Below are positions 34,207 to 41,523 of a stretch of DNA of 45,286 bases, piece by piece; position 1 is the stretch's first letter; every line of letters starts with the position of its first letter. A model generated the notes under the pieces. It saw only the letters and a list, made by a program, of their open reading frames with translations, ran no database searches and was not told the origin of the DNA. The stretch is from Bradyrhizobium sp. RD5-C2 (GTDB taxonomy: Bacteria; Pseudomonadota; Alphaproteobacteria; Rhizobiales; Xanthobacteraceae), in contig NZ_BOVL01000059.1 of NCBI RefSeq assembly GCF_019972155.1, positions 111,300-156,585 on the forward strand, in the 5' to 3' direction. The position numbers and the translations under genes were made by a program.

Positions 34207-35592
34207 ATGATCACTCGTTTCCTTTCGACCGCGTCGTGCGCCGCGATCGCCACGGCGCTGTTCACTGCGACGGCTGTGCCGGCAATCGCGCAGGATGCGG
34301 CATGCGCGCCGGTCTCTGCCGTCGACACCGCGCCGCCGCCGCTGCCGACCTACGATCAGCCGCCGGTGCCCGGGCCCGGTTACATGTGGTCACCGGGCAA
34401 TTGGTCGTGGGACGAGGATCGGGGCGATTACTACTGGGTGCCGGGCACCTGGGTGCAGCCGCCGCGGGTCGGGCTGCTCTGGACCCCCGGCTACTGGGGC
34501 GCGTTCGGCGGCGGCTTCATTTTCCATCAGGGCTATTGGGGAGATCGCGTCGGCTTCTACGGAGGCGTCAATTACGGCTTCGGTTACGGCGGTTCAGGCT
34601 ATGAAGGCGGCCGCTGGGATCACGGCAACTTCTTCTACAATCGCACCGTGAATAATCTGGAAGGCGCTCGCATCACCAACGTCTACGAGAAGAACGTCAC
34701 GATCAATCAGACCACCATCAACAACGTCAGCTACAATGGCGGCCGCGGCGGCATCGAGGTACGGCCGACTCCCGCCGAACGTACGATCGCCAAGGAGCAG
34801 CATTTCGCGGCGACGCCGTTGCAACGCAAGCAGGTCGAGACCGCAAGCCAGGATCCGAGCCTGTTCAAGCGAACCAACAATGGCGTGCCCGCCGTTGCCG
34901 CAACGGCGCGGCCCGGCGAGCTGAAGGGACCGGGCGTGGTCCGCGCGCGGCCGGCCGGCGAGGTGGTGCCTGCCAACGCTGCACGGCCGGCGGCCGGGGA
35001 GCTGGCGCGGCCAGGAACCGCAGCTACACCGGCCGACTCCCACGCGCTTCCGGTGCCGGGCAAGGAGCTTCCGGCGGCGCAGCAGAACAAGCCGGCAGCC
35101 GAGGAGAAGCGCGCAGCTCCGGCTCCCGAGACGAAGGTTGAGCCGCGTCCCGCCGCACCGGCGCCCGCCGAATCCCATGCGCTTCCGGTCCCCGAGAAGG
35201 GCGTTGCGGCACATCCGCCCGCCGAGGTGAGCAAGCCTGCGGTCGAGGAGAAGCGCGCAGCGCCCGCCGCCGAGCCGAGGGTCGAGCCGCGGCCTGCAAC
35301 GGAAGCGGCGCGGCCTGCCGCGCCGGAGAGGCGGCCTGAGGAGGTGCGCAAGGAGGAACCGCGGCCGGAGCCTGCCGCGCGGCCGGAGCAGGCAGCAAGG
35401 CCCGAACCACGACCGGAGCCTGCGGCTAGGCCGGAAGCACGGCCGGAGACGATGGCTCGCCCTGAGGCGCATCCGCAGCAGGCGGCTCGGCCGGAGCCGC
35501 ACGTTCAGGCCGCGCCGCACGTTCAGGCGCCGCCGCATGCTGCGCCGGCCGCAGGTCACCCTGCAGAGGAGAAGCGGGGGGAGCAACGTTGA
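34207..35592 (+). CDS. Exported WXXGXW-repeat protein with Pro/Ala/Glu-rich tail
   Basis: The 461-residue protein starts with a signal peptide cleaved near AIA-QDA (residue ~28). Residues ~60-130 hold three WXXGXW motifs (WSPGNW, WVPGTW, WTPGYW), the mark of the BcpO-related YXWV/WXXGXW family, and a Gly/Tyr-rich stretch. From ~230 the protein is low-complexity, with two copies of a ~44-residue unit (SHALPVP...EEKRAAPA...VEPRPA) and then RPEPAARPE repeats. It is probably a periplasmic or envelope protein with an extended tail, perhaps spanning the periplasm or binding peptidoglycan; no enzyme motif is seen. An EcfG promoter in front puts it in the general stress response. Confidence 0.82.
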   Translation: MITRFLSTASCAAIATALFTATAVPAIAQDAACAPVSAVDTAPPPLPTYDQPPVPGPGYMWSPGNWSWDEDRGDYYWVPGTWVQPPRVGLLWTPGYWGAFGGGFIFHQGYWGDRVGFYGGVNYGFGYGGSGYEGGRWDHGNFFYNRTVNNLEGARITNVYEKNVTINQTTINNVSYNGGRGGIEVRPTPAERTIAKEQHFAATPLQRKQVETASQDPSLFKRTNNGVPAVAATARPGELKGPGVVRARPAGEVVPANAARPAAGELARPGTAATPADSHALPVPGKELPAAQQNKPAAEEKRAAPAPETKVEPRPAAPAPAESHALPVPEKGVAAHPPAEVSKPAVEEKRAAPAAEPRVEPRPATEAARPAAPERRPEEVRKEEPRPEPAARPEQAARPEPRPEPAARPEARPETMARPEAHPQQAARPEPHVQAAPHVQAPPHAAPAAGHPAEEKRGEQR

Positions 35593-35600
35593 GGTAAGAT

Positions 35601-35632
35601 CGCGCTCCGCCGGCTCGTTCCTGCGGAGCGCG
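35601..35632 (+). terminator. Probable hairpin terminator of the WXXGXW gene
   Basis: CGCGCTCCGC at 35601-35610 pairs perfectly with GCGGAGCGCG at 35623-35632 (10-bp stem, 12-nt loop), eight bases after the stop codon. A pyrimidine-rich but not T-only stretch follows. Confidence 0.5.
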
Positions 35633-35678
35633 CACTCTCTTCTGCCCGTGCGCAAGCGATCATCACTGGAGGTCGGTC

Positions 35679-35861
35679 ATGGCACAGAGTCACGGTGGTA
35701 GCGGACAGCTTGACGACGGCAAGCCGCGCCTGAGCGAAGACGATATGCAGCGCGCCCTGCTCGGTCCGAGGGGCGTGCCGGGCAAGCCGGATCCCGCCAG
35801 GATGACGCCGCAGCAGAAAAAGAACATTCCGAATTATCTCGACCCCGGACATACCTCGTAG
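35679..35861 (+). CDS. Small hydrophilic protein of unknown function
   Basis: A 60-residue protein starting at ATG 35679 behind TGGAGG. It is Gly/Pro/Asp-rich (GKPRLSEDDMQRALLGPRG, KPDPARMTPQQKKNIPNYL) with no Cys, signal or membrane segment and looks partly disordered. It lies between two stress-related genes. I do not recognise it, but the good ribosome-binding site and protein-like composition support coding. Confidence 0.6.
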   Translation: MAQSHGGSGQLDDGKPRLSEDDMQRALLGPRGVPGKPDPARMTPQQKKNIPNYLDPGHTS

Positions 35862-35984
35862 CGGGCCGCGATCTGCGCGCATGCTGGCTCGCCCATCGCC
35901 GGGCGACGTGCGAGCGCACTTGCAAATCGGCTGCTTTTGCGCCCTCATGATTGCAGGTGCCCTCACGGTGTTGCGGAGCAGGTT

Positions 35985-36887
35985 GTGAGAAATCCGTACG
36001 AGGTTCTTGGCGTTGCCCCGACGGCGTCTTCGGCCGATATCCAGAAGGCCTATCGAAAGCTGGCGAAGAAGCTGCATCCGGATCTCAATCCGGGCGACAA
36101 GGCGGCCGAAGAAAAGTTCAAGGAAGTCGCTGCGGCGAACGATCTGCTCTCGGATGCCGACAAGCGCAAGCGCTTCGACGCCGGCGAGATCGACGCCAGC
36201 GGCGCCGAACGGCCGCAGCATCGCTACTACCGGGATTTCGCCACCGCGGACGGGGGGCATCCCTATGCCGACAATTCCGGTTATGCCGACTACATGGACC
36301 AGGACGATGCGTTCGCCGAATTGCTCCGGCGCAGCGAGCAGGCACGCGCCAACCGACGCGGCCGCGACCTGCACTACAGCCTTGCGATCGATTTCGCGGA
36401 ATCGATCACCGGCGCGAGCAAGCGCCTGACGCTTCCTGATGGCGGCACGCTCGAGGTGACGATCCCGCCGGGCCTCATCGACGGCCAGGTCATTCGTCTG
36501 CGCGGCAAGGGCATGCCGGGCAGCGGCAAAGGCGGTCCCGGCGACGCGCTGATCGAGGTCGAGGTGCGCCCCGATCCGCGCTTCACCCGCGAGGGCGACG
36601 ATATCTCGCTCGAATTGCCGATCTCGCTGTCGGAGGCTGTGCTCGGCGGCAAGGTCAACGTTCCGACCCCGACGGGTGCGGTCACCATGACCGTTCCCAA
36701 GGGATCGAACACCGGCACGACGATGCGGTTGCGCGGCAAGGGCGCGCCCAAGGTCGGCGGCGGTCACGGCGATGAGTTCGTTAAGCTCAAGCTGGTCCTG
36801 CCCAAGGGACCCGATCCCGCGCTCGAGGCGTTCGTGTCGGACTGGGATCGTAAGGGATTCAATCCACGCGATGATGGTGCATCATGA
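35985..36887 (+). CDS. cbpA: DnaJ-like cochaperone CbpA
   Basis: The start is taken as GTG 35985 (VRNPYEVLGVAP) behind GGAGCAGG; an ATG at 35937 would add 16 unrelated residues. The 300-residue product has a J-domain (residues ~3-65, HPD in KKLHPDLNPG) and, without a zinc-finger domain, goes directly to two C-terminal substrate-binding domains (RRGRDLHYSLAIDFAESITG, GKGMPGSGKGGPGDALIEVEV, LRGKGAPKVGGGHGDEFVKL). That is the layout of CbpA, a stress-phase DnaJ paralogue that stimulates DnaK. Its stop overlaps the start of the CbpM gene (ATGA), so the two are translationally coupled. Confidence 0.93.
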   Translation: MRNPYEVLGVAPTASSADIQKAYRKLAKKLHPDLNPGDKAAEEKFKEVAAANDLLSDADKRKRFDAGEIDASGAERPQHRYYRDFATADGGHPYADNSGYADYMDQDDAFAELLRRSEQARANRRGRDLHYSLAIDFAESITGASKRLTLPDGGTLEVTIPPGLIDGQVIRLRGKGMPGSGKGGPGDALIEVEVRPDPRFTREGDDISLELPISLSEAVLGGKVNVPTPTGAVTMTVPKGSNTGTTMRLRGKGAPKVGGGHGDEFVKLKLVLPKGPDPALEAFVSDWDRKGFNPRDDGAS

Positions 36888-37159
36888 ACAGGCAGCAGTT
36901 CCTCATCGATGCGGGTCTCGAGGTGCAGACCCTGGAGTTCTGGATCGAGCAGCAATGGCTGGTTCCGGACGAGACTACGCAGGAGATCAGCTTTTCCGAC
37001 ACCGACGTGGCGCGCGCCCATCTGATCCGGGATCTGAAGGGCGATTTCGGCGTCAACGACGAGGGGATCGACGTCATCCTGCATCTGGTCGACCAGCTGC
37101 ACGGCCTGCGCCGTGCGTTTGAAGAATTGCACAAGGATATCGCGTCATCGCCGCGCTAG
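36884..37159 (+). CDS. cbpM: Chaperone modulator CbpM
   Basis: A 91-residue MerR-like helical protein (LDVQ-type start NRQQFLIDAGLEVQTLEFWIEQQWLVP, then DTDVARAHLIRDLKGDFGVNDEGIDVILHLVDQLHGL) that fits CbpM, the specific inhibitor of CbpA's J-domain. The ATG overlaps the cbpA stop by four bases. CbpM also binds CbpA in E. coli; identity here rests on family match plus gene order. Confidence 0.92.
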   Translation: MNRQQFLIDAGLEVQTLEFWIEQQWLVPDETTQEISFSDTDVARAHLIRDLKGDFGVNDEGIDVILHLVDQLHGLRRAFEELHKDIASSPR

Positions 37160-37199
37160 CCGCCTCGCTAGCGGCGATCATCAGTCCCGGGAGACGATC

Positions 37200-37424
37200 A
37201 TGACGGACAAGCCGACGCCGCTGGCCCATGGCGAGATTGACGTTCTGATTTTGCAGGCGCTGGTGCGCAAGCTGATCGCAAAGGGCGTCCTGACGCCGGA
37301 CGACGTCCGCGCGATGCTGTTCGAGGCCGCGAAAAACCTGGATCTCGTCGGCAGCGAGCTGACGACGGAGGCTGCCAACATCATCGTGCAGGAAGATCTG
37401 GCGCCCGCATTCCTCGGCGGTTGA
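37200..37424 (+). CDS. Small helical protein of unknown function
   Basis: The ATG at 37200 behind GGGAGACG gives 74 residues; upstream in-frame starts would overlap cbpM and are less likely. It is helix-prone (EIDVLILQALVRKLIAKGVLTPDDVRAMLFEAAKNLDLVG). It follows cbpM by 40 nt on the same strand and may be cotranscribed. No family recognised. Confidence 0.7.
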   Translation: MTDKPTPLAHGEIDVLILQALVRKLIAKGVLTPDDVRAMLFEAAKNLDLVGSELTTEAANIIVQEDLAPAFLGG

Positions 37425-37429
37425 TTTCT

Positions 37430-37663
37430 TCAGGTCTGACCGCTGCGGTTGGAGACCAGCCGGATTTGCGTGATCTGGTCGGCATTGCCGGCAAGATAGG
37501 CCTGCGCGTCGCGCACCAGACGCTCGATTGCCGCGGCGTCATAGCTCGGATGGCGGGTGTTCAGATGCAGGTCGGTCTCGATCTGCATCACATTAGTCGC
37601 GGCATCGGCGCCGATCTCGATCGAGAACGACACCAGTGAAACGTGCGGGCTCTTGAATGCCAC
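37430..37663 (-). CDS. Small protein of unknown function beside the K+/H+ antiporter gene
   Basis: A GTG start at 37663 behind AAAGGAGATC gives 77 residues (FKSPHVSLVSFSIEIGADAATNVMQIETDLHLNTRHPSYDAAAIERLV). No signal or membrane helix. It is 39 nt downstream of the antiporter gene on the same strand, so may be its partner. Unknown family. Confidence 0.7.
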   Translation of the reverse strand: MAFKSPHVSLVSFSIEIGADAATNVMQIETDLHLNTRHPSYDAAAIERLVRDAQAYLAGNADQITQIRLVSNRSGQT

Positions 37664-37702
37664 GTCTTGATCTCCTTTCGTCGCGCAGTGGATGCTGTTA
37701 TC

Positions 37703-39436
37703 TCAGGCCGCAGAATCTTCCCTCGCGGTCGTCGCAGTCTGCACGGCAATGCCAGCGTGCCTGCGGTCGAGTTCCTCGATCATGCCGCGGGCAATCTCGC
37801 GCTCGCCCATGATCACGATGTCGGCGCCGAGGCCCTTCAGATGATCGACCTCGGCGTCGGAATGCGCGCGTGCGATGATCCGGATATCGGCATTGGCGGC
37901 GCGCGCCTGCTCGACGATCTGTCCGGCCTCGAAGGCTTCGGGAATGGCGATGACCAGCGATCGTGCGCCGGCCGGATTGGTCGCGCGCAGCACGCTGGCG
38001 CGCGCGGCGTTGCCCATCAGGGCCTCGATGCCGCGCCGCCTGAGCTTTGCGACGGTGTCGTCGGACGCCTCGACCGCGAGGAACGGCGCTTTGCGCTGAT
38101 GCAGGGCATCACCCACGAGACTGCCGACCCGGCCGTAGCCGATCAGGATGGTGTGATCCTGCAAGTCGGTGATCGGGATCGGTTCAGCGGTTGCAGCGGT
38201 TGGCGAGGAAGCCTGCGGTTTCTCGAGCCGCGAGGTCAGCCAGTCGACCACCGCGAACACCAGCGGGTTGAGCATGATCGAGAAGATCGCGCCGGCCAGG
38301 ATCAGGTCGCGGCCGGCCTTCGGCAGCAGATTGAGCGCAACGCCGAGTTCGGCCAGGATGAAGGAGAATTCGCCGATCTGGGCAAGGCTCGCCGAGATCA
38401 TCAGGGCGGTCGCCATCGGGTGACGGAACAGCACGACGATCAAAAGTGCCGCCAGCGACTTGCCGACCACGATAACGAACAGTGTCGCGAGAAACGGCCA
38501 CGGCTCGCGCACCACGCTGAACGGATCGAACAGCATGCCGACTGAGACGAAGAACAGCACCGCGAATGCGTCGCGCAGCGGCAGGGTCTCCTGGGCAGCG
38601 CGCTGGCTGAGCGGCGATTCCCGCAGCATCATCCCGGCGAAGAAAGCGCCGAGCGCCAGCGACACCCCGAACAACTTGGTCGCGCCGAACGCGATGCAGA
38701 GCGCGATCGCCAGCACGGCCAGCCGGAACAGCTCGCGCGAGCCGGTGTGTGCGATGTAGTGCAGGGCCCATGGGATCAGCCGGCGTCCGACCACCAGCAT
38801 CAGCGCGATGAACACGGCGATCTTGACCAGCGTCAGCACCAGCACGCCGGTCAGCCCGAGGCCGAAGCGGGTGGCGAGTGGATCGGAGACGAGCGCGGCG
38901 CCATCGCCGCCCTGGAAGCTCGCCACCGCCGGGAACAGCACCAGCGCGAGCACCATCGCGAGGTCCTCGACGATCAGCCAGCCGACCGCAATCTTGCCGC
39001 GTTCGGTGTCCATCAGGCGGCGCTCCTGCAACGCGCGCAGCAGCACCACGGTACTTGCGACTGACAGCGCGAGCCCGAACACCAGCCCGGCACCGATGGT
39101 CCAGCCCATCATGAGCGCGAGGCCGAGGCCCAACAGTGTGGCGACCGCAATCTGCGCAATGGCGCCGGGCACCGCGATCGCGCGCACCGACAGCAGGTCG
39201 TTCAGCGAGAAGTGCAGGCCGACGCCGAACATCAGGAGAATGATACCGAGCTCGGCGAGCTCGGTTGCCAGCGCCTGATCGGCGACGAAGCCGGGCGTGA
39301 ACGGACCCACGGCAACGCCCGCGATGAGATAACCGACCAGTGGCGGAACCCGGAAGCGCTGCGCGATGGTTCCGAAGACGAAAGCGAGTCCAAGGCCCGC
39401 GACGACGGTCGCGATCAGAGGTGTGTCATGCGGCAT
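37703..39436 (-). CDS. ybaL: YbaL-type monovalent cation:proton antiporter (CPA2) with TrkA-N domain
   Basis: The ATG at 39436 with AAGGCGAA in front gives 577 residues, opening HDTPLIATVVAGLGLAFVFG as in E. coli YbaL. Residues ~1-390 are twelve to thirteen helices of the Na+/H+ exchanger fold (FVADQALATELAELGIILL, AIAVPGAIAQIAVATLLG, IAVGWLIVEDLAMVLALVL); from ~415 a cytosolic RCK/TrkA-N domain follows (DHTILIGYGRVGSLVGDAL, VIAIPEAFEAGQIVEQARAA). It probably moves K+ or Na+ out against protons, gated by NAD(H). It fits the surrounding stress genes. The divergent neighbour is the HAD gene. Confidence 0.93.
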   Translation of the reverse strand: MPHDTPLIATVVAGLGLAFVFGTIAQRFRVPPLVGYLIAGVAVGPFTPGFVADQALATELAELGIILLMFGVGLHFSLNDLLSVRAIAVPGAIAQIAVATLLGLGLALMMGWTIGAGLVFGLALSVASTVVLLRALQERRLMDTERGKIAVGWLIVEDLAMVLALVLFPAVASFQGGDGAALVSDPLATRFGLGLTGVLVLTLVKIAVFIALMLVVGRRLIPWALHYIAHTGSRELFRLAVLAIALCIAFGATKLFGVSLALGAFFAGMMLRESPLSQRAAQETLPLRDAFAVLFFVSVGMLFDPFSVVREPWPFLATLFVIVVGKSLAALLIVVLFRHPMATALMISASLAQIGEFSFILAELGVALNLLPKAGRDLILAGAIFSIMLNPLVFAVVDWLTSRLEKPQASSPTAATAEPIPITDLQDHTILIGYGRVGSLVGDALHQRKAPFLAVEASDDTVAKLRRRGIEALMGNAARASVLRATNPAGARSLVIAIPEAFEAGQIVEQARAANADIRIIARAHSDAEVDHLKGLGADIVIMGEREIARGMIEELDRRHAGIAVQTATTAREDSAA

Positions 39437-39513
39437 TTCGCCTTGTCGCACAGCATGGTTGGCGGTGCACCGCGACCATTTGAGGCGCGGCATTCCGCGC
39501 GCGGAACTGTGAT

Positions 39514-39538
39514 CTATTGCTCATGGCGTGAGCATATG
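39514..39538. promoter_or_regulatory. Putative SorC-family operator upstream of the HAD gene
   Basis: Two arms CTATTGCTCA (39514-39523) and TGAGCATATG (39529-39538) flank TGGCG; the six-base core TGCTCA/TGAGCA is a perfect inverted repeat. The TGAGCATATG arm recurs as CATATGCTCA at 41492 and CATACGCTCA at 41473, upstream of smoE. Confidence 0.55.
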
Positions 39539-39551
39539 ATCTCATGTGCGG

Positions 39552-40217
39552 ATGGATCCGCGGCTGCCCCAGACCGATCTGGTCATCTTCGACTGTGACG
39601 GCGTGCTCGTCGACAGCGAGGAATTGAGCTGCCGCTGCCTCGCCGAGGCGATGATGAAGGCCGGCATCGCGATGAGCACCGAGCGGGCGCTCGAACTCTT
39701 CCTCGGGCGCAGCACCACGGCTCTGGTCGCGTATTGCCGGAGCGTGGGCAAGCCGTTGCCGGCGACCTTCTTGCCTGAATTGGCGCAGCAGGTGCGCGAG
39801 ACCTTCCGCTCGCAGCTCAAGCCGATTGCGGGCATCGCCGCCGTGCTCGCGGCATTGCAGCTGCCGTATTGTGTCGCCTCATCGAGTGATCTCGAGCGGG
39901 TGAAGTATTCGCTGGAGCTGACCGGTCTTGCCGCGAGCTTCGGACAGCGGCTCTACACCGCGCAGATGGTCGAGCATGGCAAGCCGGCGCCGGACCTGTT
40001 CCTGTTTGCCGCCGGCAAAATGGGAGCCGAGCCACGCCGCACGCTGGTCATCGAGGACAGCGTCAGCGGGGTGATGGCGGCGAGGGCCGCCGGGATGAAA
40101 GTGTGGGGATTTGTCGGTGGCTCCCACTATCGGCTGGCGGACGGCAGTGCTCTGCTGAAGCAGGCCGGGGCGGATCGAATCTTCGCCGCGATGACGGATT
40201 TCTGGAACGAAGGCTGA
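39552..40217 (+). CDS. HAD-family sugar-phosphate phosphatase-like hydrolase
   Basis: The start is ATG 39552 (221 residues) or GTG 39546; both have weak ribosome-binding sites. HAD motifs are complete: motif I DLVIFDCDGVLVDSEE, motif II ASSSDLERV, the lysine of HGKPAPDLF, and motif IV LVIEDSVSGVMAARAAG. This is the phosphoglycolate/beta-phosphoglucomutase-like branch that hydrolyses small sugar phosphates. It lies 9 nt before the SorC-family regulator gene and before the polyol transporter, so hydrolysing a polyol phosphate is likely but not shown. Confidence 0.9.
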   Translation: MDPRLPQTDLVIFDCDGVLVDSEELSCRCLAEAMMKAGIAMSTERALELFLGRSTTALVAYCRSVGKPLPATFLPELAQQVRETFRSQLKPIAGIAAVLAALQLPYCVASSSDLERVKYSLELTGLAASFGQRLYTAQMVEHGKPAPDLFLFAAGKMGAEPRRTLVIEDSVSGVMAARAAGMKVWGFVGGSHYRLADGSALLKQAGADRIFAAMTDFWNEG

Positions 40218-40226
40218 CGCACAATC

Positions 40227-41180
40227 ATGGCTGCGCCCGATAACGAAAAGTCTCGCCTCGACGATGCGGCGCGCGCCGGCTGGCTGTATTTTATCGCGGG
40301 CCACACCCAGGATGAAATCGCGAAAATGCTGCAGGTGTCGCGTGCCTCGGCGCAGCGCCTGGTGTCGCTCTGTCTTGCCGAGCGGCTGATCACGTTTCGT
40401 CTCGAGCACCCCATTGCGGCCTGCATGGAGCTGGCATCGCGGCTGAAGGCGCGGTTCGATCTGGTGCATTGCGACGTCGTGCCATCCGATCCGGCGGCGC
40501 CGCTGTCGAATGCCGGGATCGCCGAACGCAGTGCCAATCTGCTCGAGATGACGCTGCGCTCGGAGACGCCTGTCATCGTGGCACTCGGCACTGGCCGCGC
40601 GGTGCGCGCCGCTGTCGAGCGGGTCTCGCCGATCGAGCGGCCCGATCATCAGATCGTCTCGCTGGTCGGCAACATCTCCGCCGACGGCTCGGCGAGCTTC
40701 TACGACACGGTCGGACGGCTCGCCGACCGCACCGGTGCGCGGCACTACCCGATGCCGCTGCCGTTCCTGATGTCGAGCGAGGACGAGCGCAACCGCATGA
40801 TCCGGATCGATCCGATCGCGCGGGTGAGGGCGGTCGCCGCCAAGGCCGATCTGCGGCTGATCGGCATCGGCCAGATGGACCAGAAGGCCCAGGTCCATGT
40901 CGACGGCTTCGTCACCCGCGAGGAGTTGCTGGAGATGATGCGGCTCGGCGCGGTCGGCGAGGTGACCGGCTGGGCGTATGACGCCAAGGGCAAACTGATC
41001 AAGGGTGGCACCAACAAGCGGCTGACCAGCATTCCGCCGCAGATCCCTGCGGTGTCGACCACGATTGCGGCGGCCGTCGGCGTCGCCAAGGTGCCGTCGA
41101 TCAGGGCCGCGCTGGCGGGCCGGGTGATCAACGGCCTCATTACGGATGAGGCCACCGCACGCGCGGTGCTGGATCGCTAG
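40227..41180 (+). CDS. SorC-family sugar-responsive transcriptional regulator
   Basis: A 317-residue protein with an N-terminal helix-turn-helix (AGHTQDEIAKMLQVSRASAQRLV, residues ~24-50) and the SorC sugar-binding domain: NAGIAERSANLLEMTL, IVALGTGRAVRAAVERV, ADLRLIGIGQMDQKAQ and GVGKVPSIRAALAG-like end. SorC/DeoR regulators respond to sugar phosphates. It lies between the HAD gene and the smoEFGK transporter genes, and a repeated motif precedes both, so it probably controls polyol uptake. Confidence 0.93.
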   Translation: MAAPDNEKSRLDDAARAGWLYFIAGHTQDEIAKMLQVSRASAQRLVSLCLAERLITFRLEHPIAACMELASRLKARFDLVHCDVVPSDPAAPLSNAGIAERSANLLEMTLRSETPVIVALGTGRAVRAAVERVSPIERPDHQIVSLVGNISADGSASFYDTVGRLADRTGARHYPMPLPFLMSSEDERNRMIRIDPIARVRAVAAKADLRLIGIGQMDQKAQVHVDGFVTREELLEMMRLGAVGEVTGWAYDAKGKLIKGGTNKRLTSIPPQIPAVSTTIAAAVGVAKVPSIRAALAGRVINGLITDEATARAVLDR

Positions 41181-41201
41181 AAGTCACGAATTGGGTGCGC
41201 T

Positions 41202-41225
41202 CCCTCTCCCGCCTGCGGGGGAGGG
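41202..41225. repeat. Dispersed intergenic hairpin repeat, unit 1
   Basis: CCCTCTCCCGC at 41202-41212 and GCGGGGGAGGG at 41215-41225 form an 11-bp stem with one G-U pair and a CT loop. Elements like this are common between genes in Bradyrhizobium-type genomes (recalled); copy number cannot be checked here. Confidence 0.6.
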
Positions 41226-41273
41226 TTGGGTGGGGGTCTATCCTCGAGTCGTGTCGTGGAGAGAGCCCCCAGC

Positions 41274-41298
41274 CGGATTGCATCTTCGATGCAATCCG
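41274..41298. repeat. Perfect 11-bp hairpin, unit 2 of the intergenic repeat
   Basis: CGGATTGCATC and GATGCAATCCG pair perfectly around TTC. It sits between the two GC-rich arms (41202-41225 and 41300-41320), suggesting one composite repeat element, possibly REP/BIME-like. Confidence 0.6.
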
Positions 41299-41446
41299 AC
41301 CTCCCCCGCAAGCGGGAGAGGTGAACCTTCGATGCCGCTCCAGCTCATCCATTTCACTGCCAGCCGTTTCCCGGTCGCCTCCGCAAACACCTCCCTCCCA
41401 GGCTGTGATGGAACCCGCGATCGCGCGGGACGGCGCACCCGCGTGC

Positions 41447-41503
41447 TTGACAAATTTTAACGACGGGATGAACATACGCTCAACACGTGGGCATATGCTC
41501 AAC
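41447..41503 (+). promoter_or_regulatory. smoE promoter with two direct operator repeats
   Basis: TTGACA at 41447-41452 plus weak -10 GAACAT (41470-41475), spaced 17 bp. CATACGCTCAAC at 41473-41484 and CATATGCTCAAC at 41492-41503 form direct repeats 19 bp apart, overlapping and following the -10. Direct repeats of this type are known for SorC-family CggR. The binding protein is inferred, not shown. Confidence 0.5.
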
Positions 41504-41523
41504 GTGACATAAGGGAGGTCACC

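Larger units (their letters stand above)
41181..41523. other. Intergenic region, 343 bases, with repeats and smoE promoter
   Basis: After the SorC gene comes a dispersed palindromic repeat cluster (41202-41320), then an unremarkable stretch, then the smoE control region: TTGACA at 41447-41452, a weak -10 (GAACAT) at 41470-41475, two CATAYGCTCAAC direct repeats and the AAGGGAGG ribosome-binding site at 41511-41518. Short open frames at 41146-41512 in the other registers look like shadows. Confidence 0.5.

Noticed and set aside
41202..41320. CRISPR array
   Set aside because: Hairpins are different in sequence and too few; there are no regularly spaced identical repeats and no cas genes.
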